From positions 1 to 6,837 of the forward strand of contig BNVG01000108.1 of NCBI GenBank assembly GCA_025997935.1: a DNA stretch of 6,837 nucleotides, given 5' to 3'. A program made the position numbers and the translations under genes. The stretch is from Synergistales bacterium (GTDB lineage: Bacteria; Synergistota; Synergistia; Synergistales; Aminobacteriaceae). Numbering within the stretch: the first letter of the stretch is position 1; each line of letters begins with the position of its first letter. Shown piece by piece: positions 1-6,837 of the stretch. The notes beneath the pieces were generated by a model, which was given only the letters and a program-made list of their open reading frames with translations, was not told the origin of the DNA and ran no database searches.

Positions 1-2200
1 TCTGAATGGCGGCGCAGGGATCCAGACCGGCTCCTACTTTGCCGGAAAGGCGCGCGCGCCTCATGACCGCGGGAGATTCAAGCGTTCCGTTTCGCCCAAG
101 AAACTCGGCCCTGTCGCCCAGGACGCAGGCGCTTCTGTCGTCTGTGTCGAAAAACGCAACTCGGCCGGGAAACTCCGTATTGTAGGAGTTGCGGGCGAAA
201 ATGGTTCCGCTGCTCTCGTCCCGTTCGGTGACGACATACATGCCGGTTTTGGCGTGCAGGTCGCCCAGAATCCATTCCACATAGCCCGTGGCGGAAATAC
301 TCCGGGCGCGTCCTGAGATATTGCTCACCTTGAGCACGGCGAATTTTACGGGGGCGTCCATAGCTACGTAAATTTGCAACTCGCTTCGGATGCCGCGCTC
401 GGTATGCTCGAAAACGCTGTATCCGAAACCGTGCCTTGTGGTATAAGGCGTGCCGCCGCAGCAAGGTTGCGGCGCGGGCGACCAGAAAGAACCGTTTTCC
501 TCGTCTCTGACATAAAACGCCTCTCCCCGTGAATCGCTTACGGGATCGTTTCCCCAGGGCGTCAGCCGAAATTCGTGCGCGTTTTCGCTCCAGGTGTAGC
601 CTAAGCCGTTTTCGGAGACCACAGTTCCGAAAACGGGATTGGCCAAGACGTTCACCCACGGCGCGGGCGTCGGGTATCCCAACGCCGTAGTTATGACATA
701 CTCGCGTCCGTCCGGCGTAAAGCCGCCCGTTCCGTTGTAGTAGAGAAGGTCGGGCCGGGGCTGTGGAGCCGCGCCCGAGCGGGCGGCGTGGTGAGGAGCG
801 GGGAAAAGAGGTATATCGAGATCTCTGATCTCCCGCCCTTTGATCTGTTCTTCCAGCGTTCCGCGAGCGTCATAGATAACGGCGCGAGCCGCCGTCTGGA
901 TGAGAACCCTGTCCTCCTCCGCCATACGATCCGACGACCTTACGAAGACGCTACCGGAACCGGGCGTTTCAGAGTGAAAAGCCCCTGCGGCGACGAGTTC
1001 CATGATCTGATCCTGCAAAAGTTGACGATACCCGGCCCTGTTCTCGTTCCATATAACGAGGTCGACGGCCAAGCCGGTCAGACGCCAGTACGCTTGAGCC
1101 TGCAACAGCTGACGCGCCAAATTTACGTTCGCGGCGTCTTCGATTTGAAGTAGGACGATGGGCAAATCGCCGGAGATGGAGTATCCCCAAAGACCGGACT
1201 GCCCTTTGTTGTTTTTTGCGAGTAACTGGGCGTCGGCGCGCAGCGATGAGGACGCGTAAACGACCGAGCCGGCCAGATGGTTGTAAAGCTGCGCGTCGGC
1301 CTCTGAGACGTTAAGCTGGCGCAGCAATACCTGACTATGCGTCCAGGCCATATCGAAAACCCTGTCAGTCAAATGACGGTCGTGATATTTTTCCACAAGT
1401 CGCAGCGCGGCCTCGCGGCTTTCCGCGACGCCGGAGACGACGTCCAAAACAATTGACTGTTCGGCCTCGAGAAATACACGGTTGCGTACGGCGACTATGG
1501 GGTCGAGAACGGAACCGTCGACGTCCGAAAGCGATATGTTTGCCGCGCTTAGAGCCTCGGGGTCGACGACGGTTCGGCCCCGCCCGATAAACCGCTGACG
1601 ATCGGTCTCATAAGAAACATCCATAGCCGTGACGCCATGCGCGACCATCATATGGAACATCCATAGCGGATGCTCGTCGTCAGAACGGGGGCGTCGGGTG
1701 CAGAGAATCGTCTGCTGTTCCGGGAGAATTTCCGTTCGCACGAACAGGTTGCTGAAGGCCGGGTGCAACTCGTCCCCGGCGGAGGGAGCCAAAACCACCT
1801 CCGCGAAGCTGGTCATTTCTAGTGTGCGGCCCGAGAACGCGCGGTTGGTGACGCGGGTGCGCCTCAGCTCTATATCGTCTTCTGGTGAGACGACTATTTC
1901 GGTATGGGAGTCGTAGCCGCGATTTTGGCAGTGAAACTCGGCTCTCCCCTCGGAGAAGACCGCCCGAAAGGACTTCGTGCGCCTTTGCGTCGGCTGGTGC
2001 GCGACTGACCAAAATTCCCCTGTTTTGACGTCGCGAAGGTAGCAAAAAGTCCCGCGGTTGTCGCAGGTCCCGTCCTCGCGCCAGCGGGTGACGGACATGT
2101 CGTTCCAGCGGCTGTAACCGCTTCCGGCGCTTGTGACCATGACATGGTATCTTCCGTTTGAAAGAAGCTGTATTTGAGGGCTACGCGTATCCGGCCGGTC
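1..2200 (-). other. GH94/GT36-type phosphorylase module, N-terminal part only
   Basis: The C-terminal module of Cgs resembles GH94 phosphorylases such as cellobiose and 1,2-beta-oligoglucan phosphorylase. In this family it controls chain length by phosphorolysis of the growing glucan. Two beta-sandwich repeats of the GT36 type are visible: the first begins near SNGRYHVMVT (Asn1544) with GYSRWND at 1557-1563, and the second near NGTGGF (2018-2023) with LTPWGNDPVSD around Trp2078. Between them is a helical linker with GQSGLWGYSISGDLP at 1862-1876, a strongly conserved Cgs segment. The frame ends at GLDPCAAIQ (to residue 2262), just where the catalytic (alpha/alpha)6 barrel should begin, so the catalytic Asp cannot be checked. 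Confidence 0.88.
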
Positions 2201-5200
2201 GAAGATACGCGTCGACGCGCCCTGAGTGTTTTTATCGCGTCTGAACTCGGTATATCCTTCCATGATAGCGCGGGGAGCGGCAGTCTCTGGAAGTCGCTCT
2301 TGCAACAAAAGTAGCGTCGCCTGAAACAGCGGTTCCGCCGAGAAGCGTTTTTGCATCGGGCAGTCTGAAAGCAGATGATTCAGGGCAAGGAGGCTCATGC
2401 CCTGGTGGTGCGCCATGAACGACCTGATTACGGCGCGCGAACGCCCCCGCTGGAGGCGCGACGGAGTGTAGTCGATAGCCTCGTAGAAGCCGTATCGGCC
2501 CTCGAAGCCCTCAGACGAAAAATCCTCTAAGTTGCGGCACGCCTCCAGTGGGCTGACCATAAGCGCCAGCATGGAGGCGTAGGGAGCTACGACTAAATCA
2601 TCGGCCAACTCGCGCCTGAGGCCGAGCCCGGGGACTCCGAAGGCGTGATACTGATAGTCGCGCTGACTATCGAAAACATTGTAGCCGCACTCCGATATTC
2701 CCCACGGAAGAGCGAGTTTTTTTCCGTAGGCAATCTGTCTTTTTACCGCCGAGCGGCAGGTTTCGTCCAGCAGCGTGCGCTCGTAAGTGGGCATCACGAG
2801 AAGGGGCATCAGGTATTCAAACATCGACCCGCTCCAGGACTGTAGGGTCGGTTCGCCCAAGCCGCCGACGAGATTGCGCCCCAAGGTGAACCAGCTCTCC
2901 TGCGGCAGGCCGCCCTGGGCTATGCCGACAAAGACGGCCTGCCGAGCCTCCGACGCTAAGAGATCGTAATAGCTGTTGTCGGGCCTGAGGTCGGCTACGT
3001 TGTAGCCTATACTTATCAGACGCCGTTTTTTGTCGTAGAGAAAATCGTATTCTATCTCGGAAAAAGCGCCGCATTTAAGTATCAAATCGTCTATAACGCC
3101 AAGCCGTTCTATGGCGTGAGGATTGCCCTTGTCACACAATTCCCTTAAAGTGGAATTTTCGTCTGACGCGAAAAATTTCAGCTCGCCTATGCCGTCCTGA
3201 GCCGCGCGGATAATACGTTCGTCCCCTGCCGCCGACTTCATAGCCTGTTCTAAGTAGGGCCGCAACTCCGGCATGGTGTCCGAGATTGGCTCTATACCTG
3301 AAACATCGCGCAGGTTTTCGAGAAATTGAGGCTCGATAATTTTGCGGTCGGCCAACTCGCGAAGGCCGGAACGCAGCGTCAGAAGATGCCCCACGAGGTT
3401 TCCGCTGTCCACCGTCGAAACATAAAGAGGCGGCAGGGGTTTAAGCGTCTGAGTGTCGTACCAGTTGAAAAAATGACCTCTGTGACGCTGCAGGGAGTCC
3501 ATGGTGCGAAAGGCTCTGACGGTGCGGTCGATAAGCCTTCCGGCCGATATAAAACCGAGATCGTAAGCGGACAAATTGGCCAGCAGTGAAAGCCCCATGT
3601 TGGTCGGAGAGGTGCGGTGCGCCGTCCTGACGACCGGGTATTCCTGATAGTTATCGGGCGGCAGCCAGTTGTCCTCCGGGCCGACAAATGTCTCGAAGAA
3701 GCCCCATGTCTTGCCGGCGAGTTTTTTCAAAAAATAGCTCTGGGCCGGAGTGAGCTTTTCCTGACGTCTATCCGCTATCTCGCTGATTTTCCAGGCTATG
3801 AACGGCGAAAAAAACCATAGCGCCAACAGCGGCATAGCCGGAACAAGCGCGGGGGAAGCCAACGCGGCAAGCGCTCCCGCCGCAAAGAGAGCGATAAACG
3901 GGCCAAACCACATATTTTTCAAATATGTTTTCAAATCTTTGCCCTGCTGTTTTAGCGCATTATCCGAGGAGTTCCACTGTAACAAATTCTTGCGCGTCAA
4001 AGAAAGCCGGCACAGAGTGCGGAAAATTGCGTCTAAACTGTAAAAAGCCTCATAGGGTAAACAGGCGAGCGAAAAGACTATTTGCGAGAGGACACGCGGA
4101 ATTTGGCGCGCGGATATGAGTAGGCGCTGCCGTGCGCCCATATCCGTCGGCTTCTTTATAAGGCCCGCGACGGAAGCGGCTATGGACGGGAGCAGGACGA
4201 TACCGATAACCGCGCCTGTCCAAAGGCCGGGGAAAGGCAGAGCGAACCAGGCAAGCAGGAGCAGCGACGTCAGCGCCGCCGCGGTGAGGCTACGCCTTAA
4301 ATTGTCGAAGATCTTCCAGCGGGACAGCGGCGACAGCGGGTTTTTTTTCGTACCCTCGCCTGAGGCGGGGACAAACGGCAATGTCCACGCGGCTATCTGC
4401 CAGTCTCCGCGAATCCAGCGGTATCGGCGGGCCGCGTCTGAGGCGTATCCTGAGGGGAACTCCTCGTACAGGCGCACGTCACTCAGCAGACCGGAGCGGG
4501 CGTAGCAACCCTCCAAAAGGTCATGGCTGAGAATCCGGTTCTCGGGAAAACGCCCGCCTGTCGTCTGCCGGAAGGCGTCGATATCGTAAATACCCTTTCC
4601 GGTGAAAGAGCCCTCGCCGAACAAATCCTGATAAATATCGGAAACGGCACGGGTATAGGGATCTATGCCGACCTCGGCGGAGGACATTTCGGCAAACGGC
4701 GAGCGGGGCGCGTCGGTAAGGACGGCGGATACTCGCGGCTGAAGAATGCCGTAGCCCTCCACAATTCGCCCAGCTGTTTTGTCGTAGCGCGCCCGGTTGA
4801 GGGGATGCGCTATGGCTCCCACGAACTGCCGCGCCGAATCCCGCGACATGCGCGTGTCGGTGTCTAAGGTGATGACATAGCGCACGTCCGACAGCGCCGA
4901 TACGTCGCCGAGGGTAACGGAAAACCGCCCGCTCTCCCCGCGCAGAAAATCGTTCAGGCTCGCGAGTTTTCCGCGCTTGCGCTCGTAGCCCATCCAGACG
5001 CCCTCCTGTGGGTTAAAAACGCGCGGCCGGTGGAACAGAAAAAAAACGTCTTCGGCTGAGGCCCGGTATTTCGCGTTCAGCTCCTCGATTTTTCGCTCCG
5101 CCAGCGTCAGAAGGGCCTCGTCCTCCGGGAGCGTTTCCCGGTCGGCGTCGCAGAAGTCCGTCAGCAGACCGAAGTAGAGGTTCGCCTCACGATTGCCGAG

Positions 5201-6787
5201 AAAGCGAATTTCCAATTCCTTAACAAGGCTCTCTATGGCGCTCGCGTCCGTGAGCATCGCCGGAACGACCACCAAAGTTCGGCAATCATCCGGGATTCCC
5301 TCTGAATTTGAAAAATCCATACGCGGTAGCGGAAACGGCGTTATCAGGAGAGTCGAGAACCAATTTGCCAGCGATATGGACAGGTCGCCGGCGCAGAGGA
5401 GCAAAAGCAAGCCCAGCAAAACGATTAGCCATGCGCTGATTCCTCCCGGAAGCATAGCTAAGCCCACGCATGTAAAAAACGCGGTGAGAATCGCCGCGTT
5501 TCCCAAATATACGGCCAAAGGAGTAGGGGCGCAGGCGGCGCGGAGAGAATCCATGACCGTAAAGCGCGCCTTGACCCGTTTTTCCAATTCCGGCAGACCT
5601 TTATCTATGAGATAGAACCCAATATGCGCGCGCCTGTCGTCAGGGCCCAGATCCTTTGCCGCTTCGCTTGCCATATGGAGCGCTTCGGCGGCTATATTTT
5701 CCTCGGAATATGGGCTCTTCCTGGCGTATTTTTCCACCACGTGACGATACCGGTCTCTGGTCGCGAAATCCATTCCGCGGTAGACCCCGCTTGGGTCTTT
5801 CGCAAGCGTCCGCTCGACGATACTCGTTTCCTCGACGAACGTTTTCCAGTCCGTGGCGTCCACCGAGCGAAGGCTTTTGATGCAGTTGCCCATCGAGACC
5901 TGATAAGTTACCTGCAACTGATTTTCGGCGCTCACCGCCTGTTCCACGGTCGAGTTCGACTCGGACAGCTGCTGTGAAATCCAGGTGAGCGACAGCCCGA
6001 ACGCCGACCTTATTCCTCTGAGGCGACGCGTTAGCTCCGCCACGAAGGACGTGGTCAGTACGGGTGTGGACCTGGCCATGTCGGCGATAACCCCTATGAG
6101 TTTTGTTTGATCTTCCGAGGCCACGACAACCATGCGGTCAGCCCATTCGTCAGCGCCCTTTTTTTCAAGCCTGTTGGCCGCTACTAACACGCTGACGCGT
6201 CTCAGGTTCTCGATGAGCGCGAGCCTCAGCATTATAGGTATAGCCCAAAGCTCGCCCAATTTCAGCGCGCTTATGGTTTGATACGCGCTCACAAGGCTTT
6301 TCAGGCTCTCGGAGTTCACGCTCCCGTCGCCGCTCAATATAGCCTCGAGAGCAATGTCATAGACTCTGGGTAGCTGAGCCGAGGAACCGTTCGACAGATA
6401 GGGGAGTTCGCGGCTGTATCCCTTGGGTAGATGCCGGCGCGCCGTTCGTATCTGCTCCTCGATAACGTAGAAGTTATCGAGGAGCCATTCGCCGGCGGGG
6501 GAGATGCCGCGCCCTGCCTCGACGTCCCCAGCCAGTAGCCTGTGCAGACCTATTAATATGCTCTCGTTTTCGCTCAGCCGCACAAGAAGTCTTTCTTTAG
6601 AACGCGCCGTTTTCAAATGGTGACGAGCCGCGAGCGCGGCGCCGTGTTCTTCCCTTTGCTCGGCGCTGAACAATCGCGGACGAAGCGGGTACTCGTCGCC
6701 GGCGGCATATTTTGAGGGGACGCCGACTCCCATAAGATTAGAATAAAGACGTGTAAAAATTCTGTGAACGTTGCCGTATCCCTTCAT
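1..6787 (-). CDS. ndvB: Cyclic beta-1,2-glucan synthase, C-terminus cut by the window edge
   Basis: Membrane-bound enzyme that makes cyclic beta-1,2-glucan from UDP-glucose: initiation, elongation, ring closure and length control in one polypeptide. The frame is open for 2,262 codons without a stop and is truncated only by the window. Order seen: cytosolic N-terminus (1-423), two membrane helices (about 425-467), GT84 glycosyltransferase (about 484-830), further helices (about 833-999), glycoamylase/GH189-type domain (about 1010-1500), and GH94-type sandwich modules (from about 1530). Key motifs are DTD at 642-644, RRYRW at 787-791, RTSPTN at 1058-1063 and MAHHQGMS at 1458-1465. The start at 6787 has a GGAGG nine bases upstream, and it puts the first helix near residue 425, close to where Brucella Cgs has it. 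The next ATG (residue 19) has no such support. The GH94 catalytic barrel lies outside the window. Family assignment is near certain; the symbol follows the rhizobial name (also cgs, chvB). Confidence 0.96.
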   Translation of the reverse strand, partial: MKGYGNVHRIFTRLYSNLMGVGVPSKYAAGDEYPLRPRLFSAEQREEHGAALAARHHLKTARSKERLLVRLSENESILIGLHRLLAGDVEAGRGISPAGEWLLDNFYVIEEQIRTARRHLPKGYSRELPYLSNGSSAQLPRVYDIALEAILSGDGSVNSESLKSLVSAYQTISALKLGELWAIPIMLRLALIENLRRVSVLVAANRLEKKGADEWADRMVVVASEDQTKLIGVIADMARSTPVLTTSFVAELTRRLRGIRSAFGLSLTWISQQLSESNSTVEQAVSAENQLQVTYQVSMGNCIKSLRSVDATDWKTFVEETSIVERTLAKDPSGVYRGMDFATRDRYRHVVEKYARKSPYSEENIAAEALHMASEAAKDLGPDDRRAHIGFYLIDKGLPELEKRVKARFTVMDSLRAACAPTPLAVYLGNAAILTAFFTCVGLAMLPGGISAWLIVLLGLLLLLCAGDLSISLANWFSTLLITPFPLPRMDFSNSEGIPDDCRTLVVVPAMLTDASAIESLVKELEIRFLGNREANLYFGLLTDFCDADRETLPEDEALLTLAERKIEELNAKYRASAEDVFFLFHRPRVFNPQEGVWMGYERKRGKLASLNDFLRGESGRFSVTLGDVSALSDVRYVITLDTDTRMSRDSARQFVGAIAHPLNRARYDKTAGRIVEGYGILQPRVSAVLTDAPRSPFAEMSSAEVGIDPYTRAVSDIYQDLFGEGSFTGKGIYDIDAFRQTTGGRFPENRILSHDLLEGCYARSGLLSDVRLYEEFPSGYASDAARRYRWIRGDWQIAAWTLPFVPASGEGTKKNPLSPLSRWKIFDNLRRSLTAAALTSLLLLAWFALPFPGLWTGAVIGIVLLPSIAASVAGLIKKPTDMGARQRLLISARQIPRVLSQIVFSLACLPYEAFYSLDAIFRTLCRLSLTRKNLLQWNSSDNALKQQGKDLKTYLKNMWFGPFIALFAAGALAALASPALVPAMPLLALWFFSPFIAWKISEIADRRQEKLTPAQSYFLKKLAGKTWGFFETFVGPEDNWLPPDNYQEYPVVRTAHRTSPTNMGLSLLANLSAYDLGFISAGRLIDRTVRAFRTMDSLQRHRGHFFNWYDTQTLKPLPPLYVSTVDSGNLVGHLLTLRSGLRELADRKIIEPQFLENLRDVSGIEPISDTMPELRPYLEQAMKSAAGDERIIRAAQDGIGELKFFASDENSTLRELCDKGNPHAIERLGVIDDLILKCGAFSEIEYDFLYDKKRRLISIGYNVADLRPDNSYYDLLASEARQAVFVGIAQGGLPQESWFTLGRNLVGGLGEPTLQSWSGSMFEYLMPLLVMPTYERTLLDETCRSAVKRQIAYGKKLALPWGISECGYNVFDSQRDYQYHAFGVPGLGLRRELADDLVVAPYASMLALMVSPLEACRNLEDFSSEGFEGRYGFYEAIDYTPSRLQRGRSRAVIRSFMAHHQGMSLLALNHLLSDCPMQKRFSAEPLFQATLLLLQERLPETAAPRAIMEGYTEFRRDKNTQGASTRIFDRPDTRSPQIQLLSNGRYHVMVTSAGSGYSRWNDMSVTRWREDGTCDNRGTFCYLRDVKTGEFWSVAHQPTQRRTKSFRAVFSEGRAEFHCQNRGYDSHTEIVVSPEDDIELRRTRVTNRAFSGRTLEMTSFAEVVLAPSAGDELHPAFSNLFVRTEILPEQQTILCTRRPRSDDEHPLWMFHMMVAHGVTAMDVSYETDRQRFIGRGRTVVDPEALSAANISLSDVDGSVLDPIVAVRNRVFLEAEQSIVLDVVSGVAESREAALRLVEKYHDRHLTDRVFDMAWTHSQVLLRQLNVSEADAQLYNHLAGSVVYASSSLRADAQLLAKNNKGQSGLWGYSISGDLPIVLLQIEDAANVNLARQLLQAQAYWRLTGLAVDLVIWNENRAGYRQLLQDQIMELVAAGAFHSETPGSGSVFVRSSDRMAEEDRVLIQTAARAVIYDARGTLEEQIKGREIRDLDIPLFPAPHHAARSGAAPQPRPDLLYYNGTGGFTPDGREYVITTALGYPTPAPWVNVLANPVFGTVVSENGLGYTWSENAHEFRLTPWGNDPVSDSRGEAFYVRDEENGSFWSPAPQPCCGGTPYTTRHGFGYSVFEHTERGIRSELQIYVAMDAPVKFAVLKVSNISGRARSISATGYVEWILGDLHAKTGMYVVTERDESSGTIFARNSYNTEFPGRVAFFDTDDRSACVLGDRAEFLGRNGTLESPAVMRRARLSGKVGAGLDPCAAIQ
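2288..3760 (-). other. Glycoamylase-like cyclisation domain, GH189 type (about residues 1010-1500)
   Basis: The middle domain of Cgs, shown in the Thermoanaerobacter italicus enzyme to close linear beta-1,2-glucan into rings by intramolecular transglycosylation (GH189, related to the glycoamylase Pfam family). Visible conserved segments are RTSPTNMG at 1058-1065, SIGYNV from 1259, YYDLLASEAR at 1273-1282, WSGSMFEYLMP at 1318-1328, PWGISECGYN around Glu1366, GFYEAID with Glu1436, and MAHHQGMS at 1458-1465. Glu1324, Glu1366 and Glu1436 are all candidates for catalytic acids; I cannot say which pair is used without a structural alignment. The order and spacing look complete, with no gap or frameshift. 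The limits are estimates. Confidence 0.88.
4298..5338 (-). other. GT84 glucosyltransferase domain (about residues 484-830)
   Basis: Inverting-type, UDP-glucose-dependent glycosyltransferase module that elongates the beta-1,2-glucan chain on the cytosolic face. Motifs in order: LLTDF with Asp544; VITLDTDTRMS with the metal/UDP-binding Asp642 and Asp644; FGEGSFTGKGIYDIDAF at 723-739; SHDLLEG with Asp756 as the likely catalytic-region Asp; and RRYRWIRGDWQ at 787-797, the (Q/R)xxRW signature shared with cellulose and hyaluronan synthases. All expected acidic and RW residues are present, so the domain looks active. Two helices (about 425-446 and 450-467) precede it and at least four hydrophobic segments (833-850, 855-877, 960-977, 981-999) follow, matching the six-helix topology reported for Brucella Cgs. 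A weaker segment near 896-921 is probably not transmembrane. Confidence 0.92.
4341..4348 (-). other. A8 run containing an in-frame A-AAA-AAC slippery heptamer
   Basis: The sense codons are ACG AAA AAA AAC CCG (Thr813 to Pro817), just after the GT84 domain and before the next membrane helix. The reading frame puts A-AAA-AAC in the phase used by -1 frameshift sites. A -1 shift would reach a TAG at 4290-4292 after 16 codons; a +1 shift would reach TAA at 4297-4299. Whether slippage occurs is not known; the homopolymer itself is certain. Confidence 0.5.
5519..6787 (-). other. Cgs N-terminal cytosolic region (residues 1-423)
   Basis: This stretch encodes a largely helical, soluble region that precedes the first membrane helix in Cgs proteins. 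Visible family signatures are LLDNFYVIEEQ around residue 104, followed by an HLPKGYSRELP segment, then GELWAIPIMLRLALIENLRR at 178-197 and MDFATRDRYR at 339-348. In characterised Cgs the N-terminal part is linked to protein-primed initiation, with glucan built on the enzyme itself; I infer the same here but cannot identify the attachment residue. There is no signal peptide, which fits a cytosolic N-terminus. The domain limits are approximate. Confidence 0.85.
6454..6485. repeat. Perfect 13-bp inverted repeat with 6-base loop inside the coding region
   Basis: GCTCCTCGATAAC at 6454-6466 is exactly complementary to GTTATCGAGGAGC at 6473-6485, with a six-base loop at 6467-6472. In the mRNA it would form a stable hairpin about 300 bases after the start codon, over the codons for the conserved LLDNFYVIEEQ motif. 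No U-tract follows in the sense direction, so it is not an intrinsic terminator. Any function is unknown. Confidence 0.8.
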
Positions 6788-6796
6788 TTTATTGTT

Positions 6797-6801
6797 CCTC
6801 C
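6797..6801 (-). promoter_or_regulatory. Shine-Dalgarno of the glucan synthase
   Basis: The minus strand reads GGAGG here, followed by the nine-base spacer AACAATAAA and then ATG. This is a near-ideal anti-16S match with an A-rich spacer, and it decides the start at 6787 over the internal ATG at residue 19. Confidence 0.85.
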
Positions 6802-6819
6802 ACGAGAAAAGTTCAAGTG

Positions 6820-6825
6820 ATTATC
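6820..6825 (-). promoter_or_regulatory. Possible -10 element (GATAAT)
   Basis: The minus strand reads GATAAT, one mismatch from TATAAT, in the AT-rich leader about 33 bases before the start codon. A matching -35 box would lie past the right edge of the window, so it cannot be tested. A TTGAAC at 6811-6816 looks like a -35 box, but its partner would fall in the ribosome-binding region with a poor hexamer. The call is tentative; the gene could equally be read from an upstream promoter. Confidence 0.25.
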
Positions 6826-6837
6826 AAAAGAATAGAC

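Noticed and set aside
49..60. Self-complementary ggcgcgcgcgcc
   Set aside because: A GC-alternating stretch coding for Arg-Arg-Ala-Arg; there is no second copy or flanking structure to suggest a binding site.
78..659. 193-codon open frame on the minus strand
   Set aside because: It lies in another frame over the conserved second beta-sandwich of the glucan synthase. Its translation is Arg-rich and low in complexity, typical of an off-frame shadow in a GC-rich gene.
788..1153. 121-codon open frame on the plus strand
   Set aside because: It is antisense to the helical linker between the two beta-sandwiches, which is strongly conserved in the sense frame.
896..1190. Possible frameshift or pseudogene in the synthase, given several long alternative frames here
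   Set aside because: Reading the main frame codon by codon through this part gives uninterrupted sequence with the conserved GQSGLW and ISGDLP segments in register.
2183..2212. 9-bp inverted repeat (acgcgtatc / gatacgcgt, 12-base loop) near the junction of the cyclisation and GH94 modules
   Set aside because: A stem this short with a free loop length is expected by chance in a window of this size, and there is no T-tract to suggest a terminator.
3911..3927. 7-bp AT-rich hairpin (catattt, ttc, aaatatg)
   Set aside because: Short, weak and inside coding sequence for the KTYLKNMWF segment; fully explained by the codons.
4116..4505. 129-codon open frame on the plus strand
   Set aside because: It is antisense to the RRYRW motif and the following helices. 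The composition follows the complementary codons, and no domain is visible.
5193..5615. 140-codon open frame on the plus strand
   Set aside because: It is antisense to the first membrane helices and the start of GT84, with no recognisable domain; I saw no reason to treat it as a gene.

Overview
The window is filled almost entirely by one very large gene on the minus strand. From an ATG at 6787 the frame stays open for 2,262 complete codons and runs off the left edge at position 1 with no stop. I read the frame codon by codon. The product is a cyclic beta-1,2-glucan synthase (Cgs/NdvB/ChvB family). The left edge cuts the gene before the C-terminal GH94 (alpha/alpha)6 barrel; characterised Cgs proteins are about 2,800 residues, so roughly a fifth of the protein is missing here.

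Layout, in transcription order from right to left. 6788-6837 is a 50-base leader with a strong Shine-Dalgarno (GGAGG) and a possible -10 hexamer. 5519-6787 codes for the conserved N-terminal cytosolic region. About 5386-5518 codes for two transmembrane helices. 4298-5338 codes for the GT84 glucosyltransferase, with a DTD motif, a conserved SHDLLEG Asp and RRYRW. About 3790-4291 codes for the remaining membrane helices. 2288-3760 codes for the glycoamylase-like cyclisation domain (GH189 type). 1-2200 codes for the tandem GH94/GT36-type beta-sandwich region, open at the left edge. No stretch over 50 bases is non-coding on both strands. I saw no RNA gene, mobile element, CRISPR array or second gene.

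From family knowledge, the parts act in sequence on one membrane protein: GT84 builds a linear beta-1,2-glucan from UDP-glucose on the cytosolic side, the middle domain closes the ring by transglycosylation, and the GH94 module trims chains by phosphorolysis and so controls ring size. The product normally goes to the periplasm through an NdvA/Cgt-type ABC exporter, which is not in this window.

Organism: a bacterium, probably with a Gram-negative envelope because the product is a periplasmic glucan. Base composition looks moderately GC-rich by eye, with frequent ATA (Ile) and AGG (Arg) codons. That is unlike typical Rhizobiales and would fit Synergistota-like or other non-alphaproteobacterial lineages, but this is a weak guess. 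I found no convincing undescribed system. The most unusual non-protein signals are a perfect 13-bp inverted repeat inside the gene (6454-6485) and an in-frame A-AAA-AAC slippery heptamer in an A8 run just after the GT84 domain (4341-4348).
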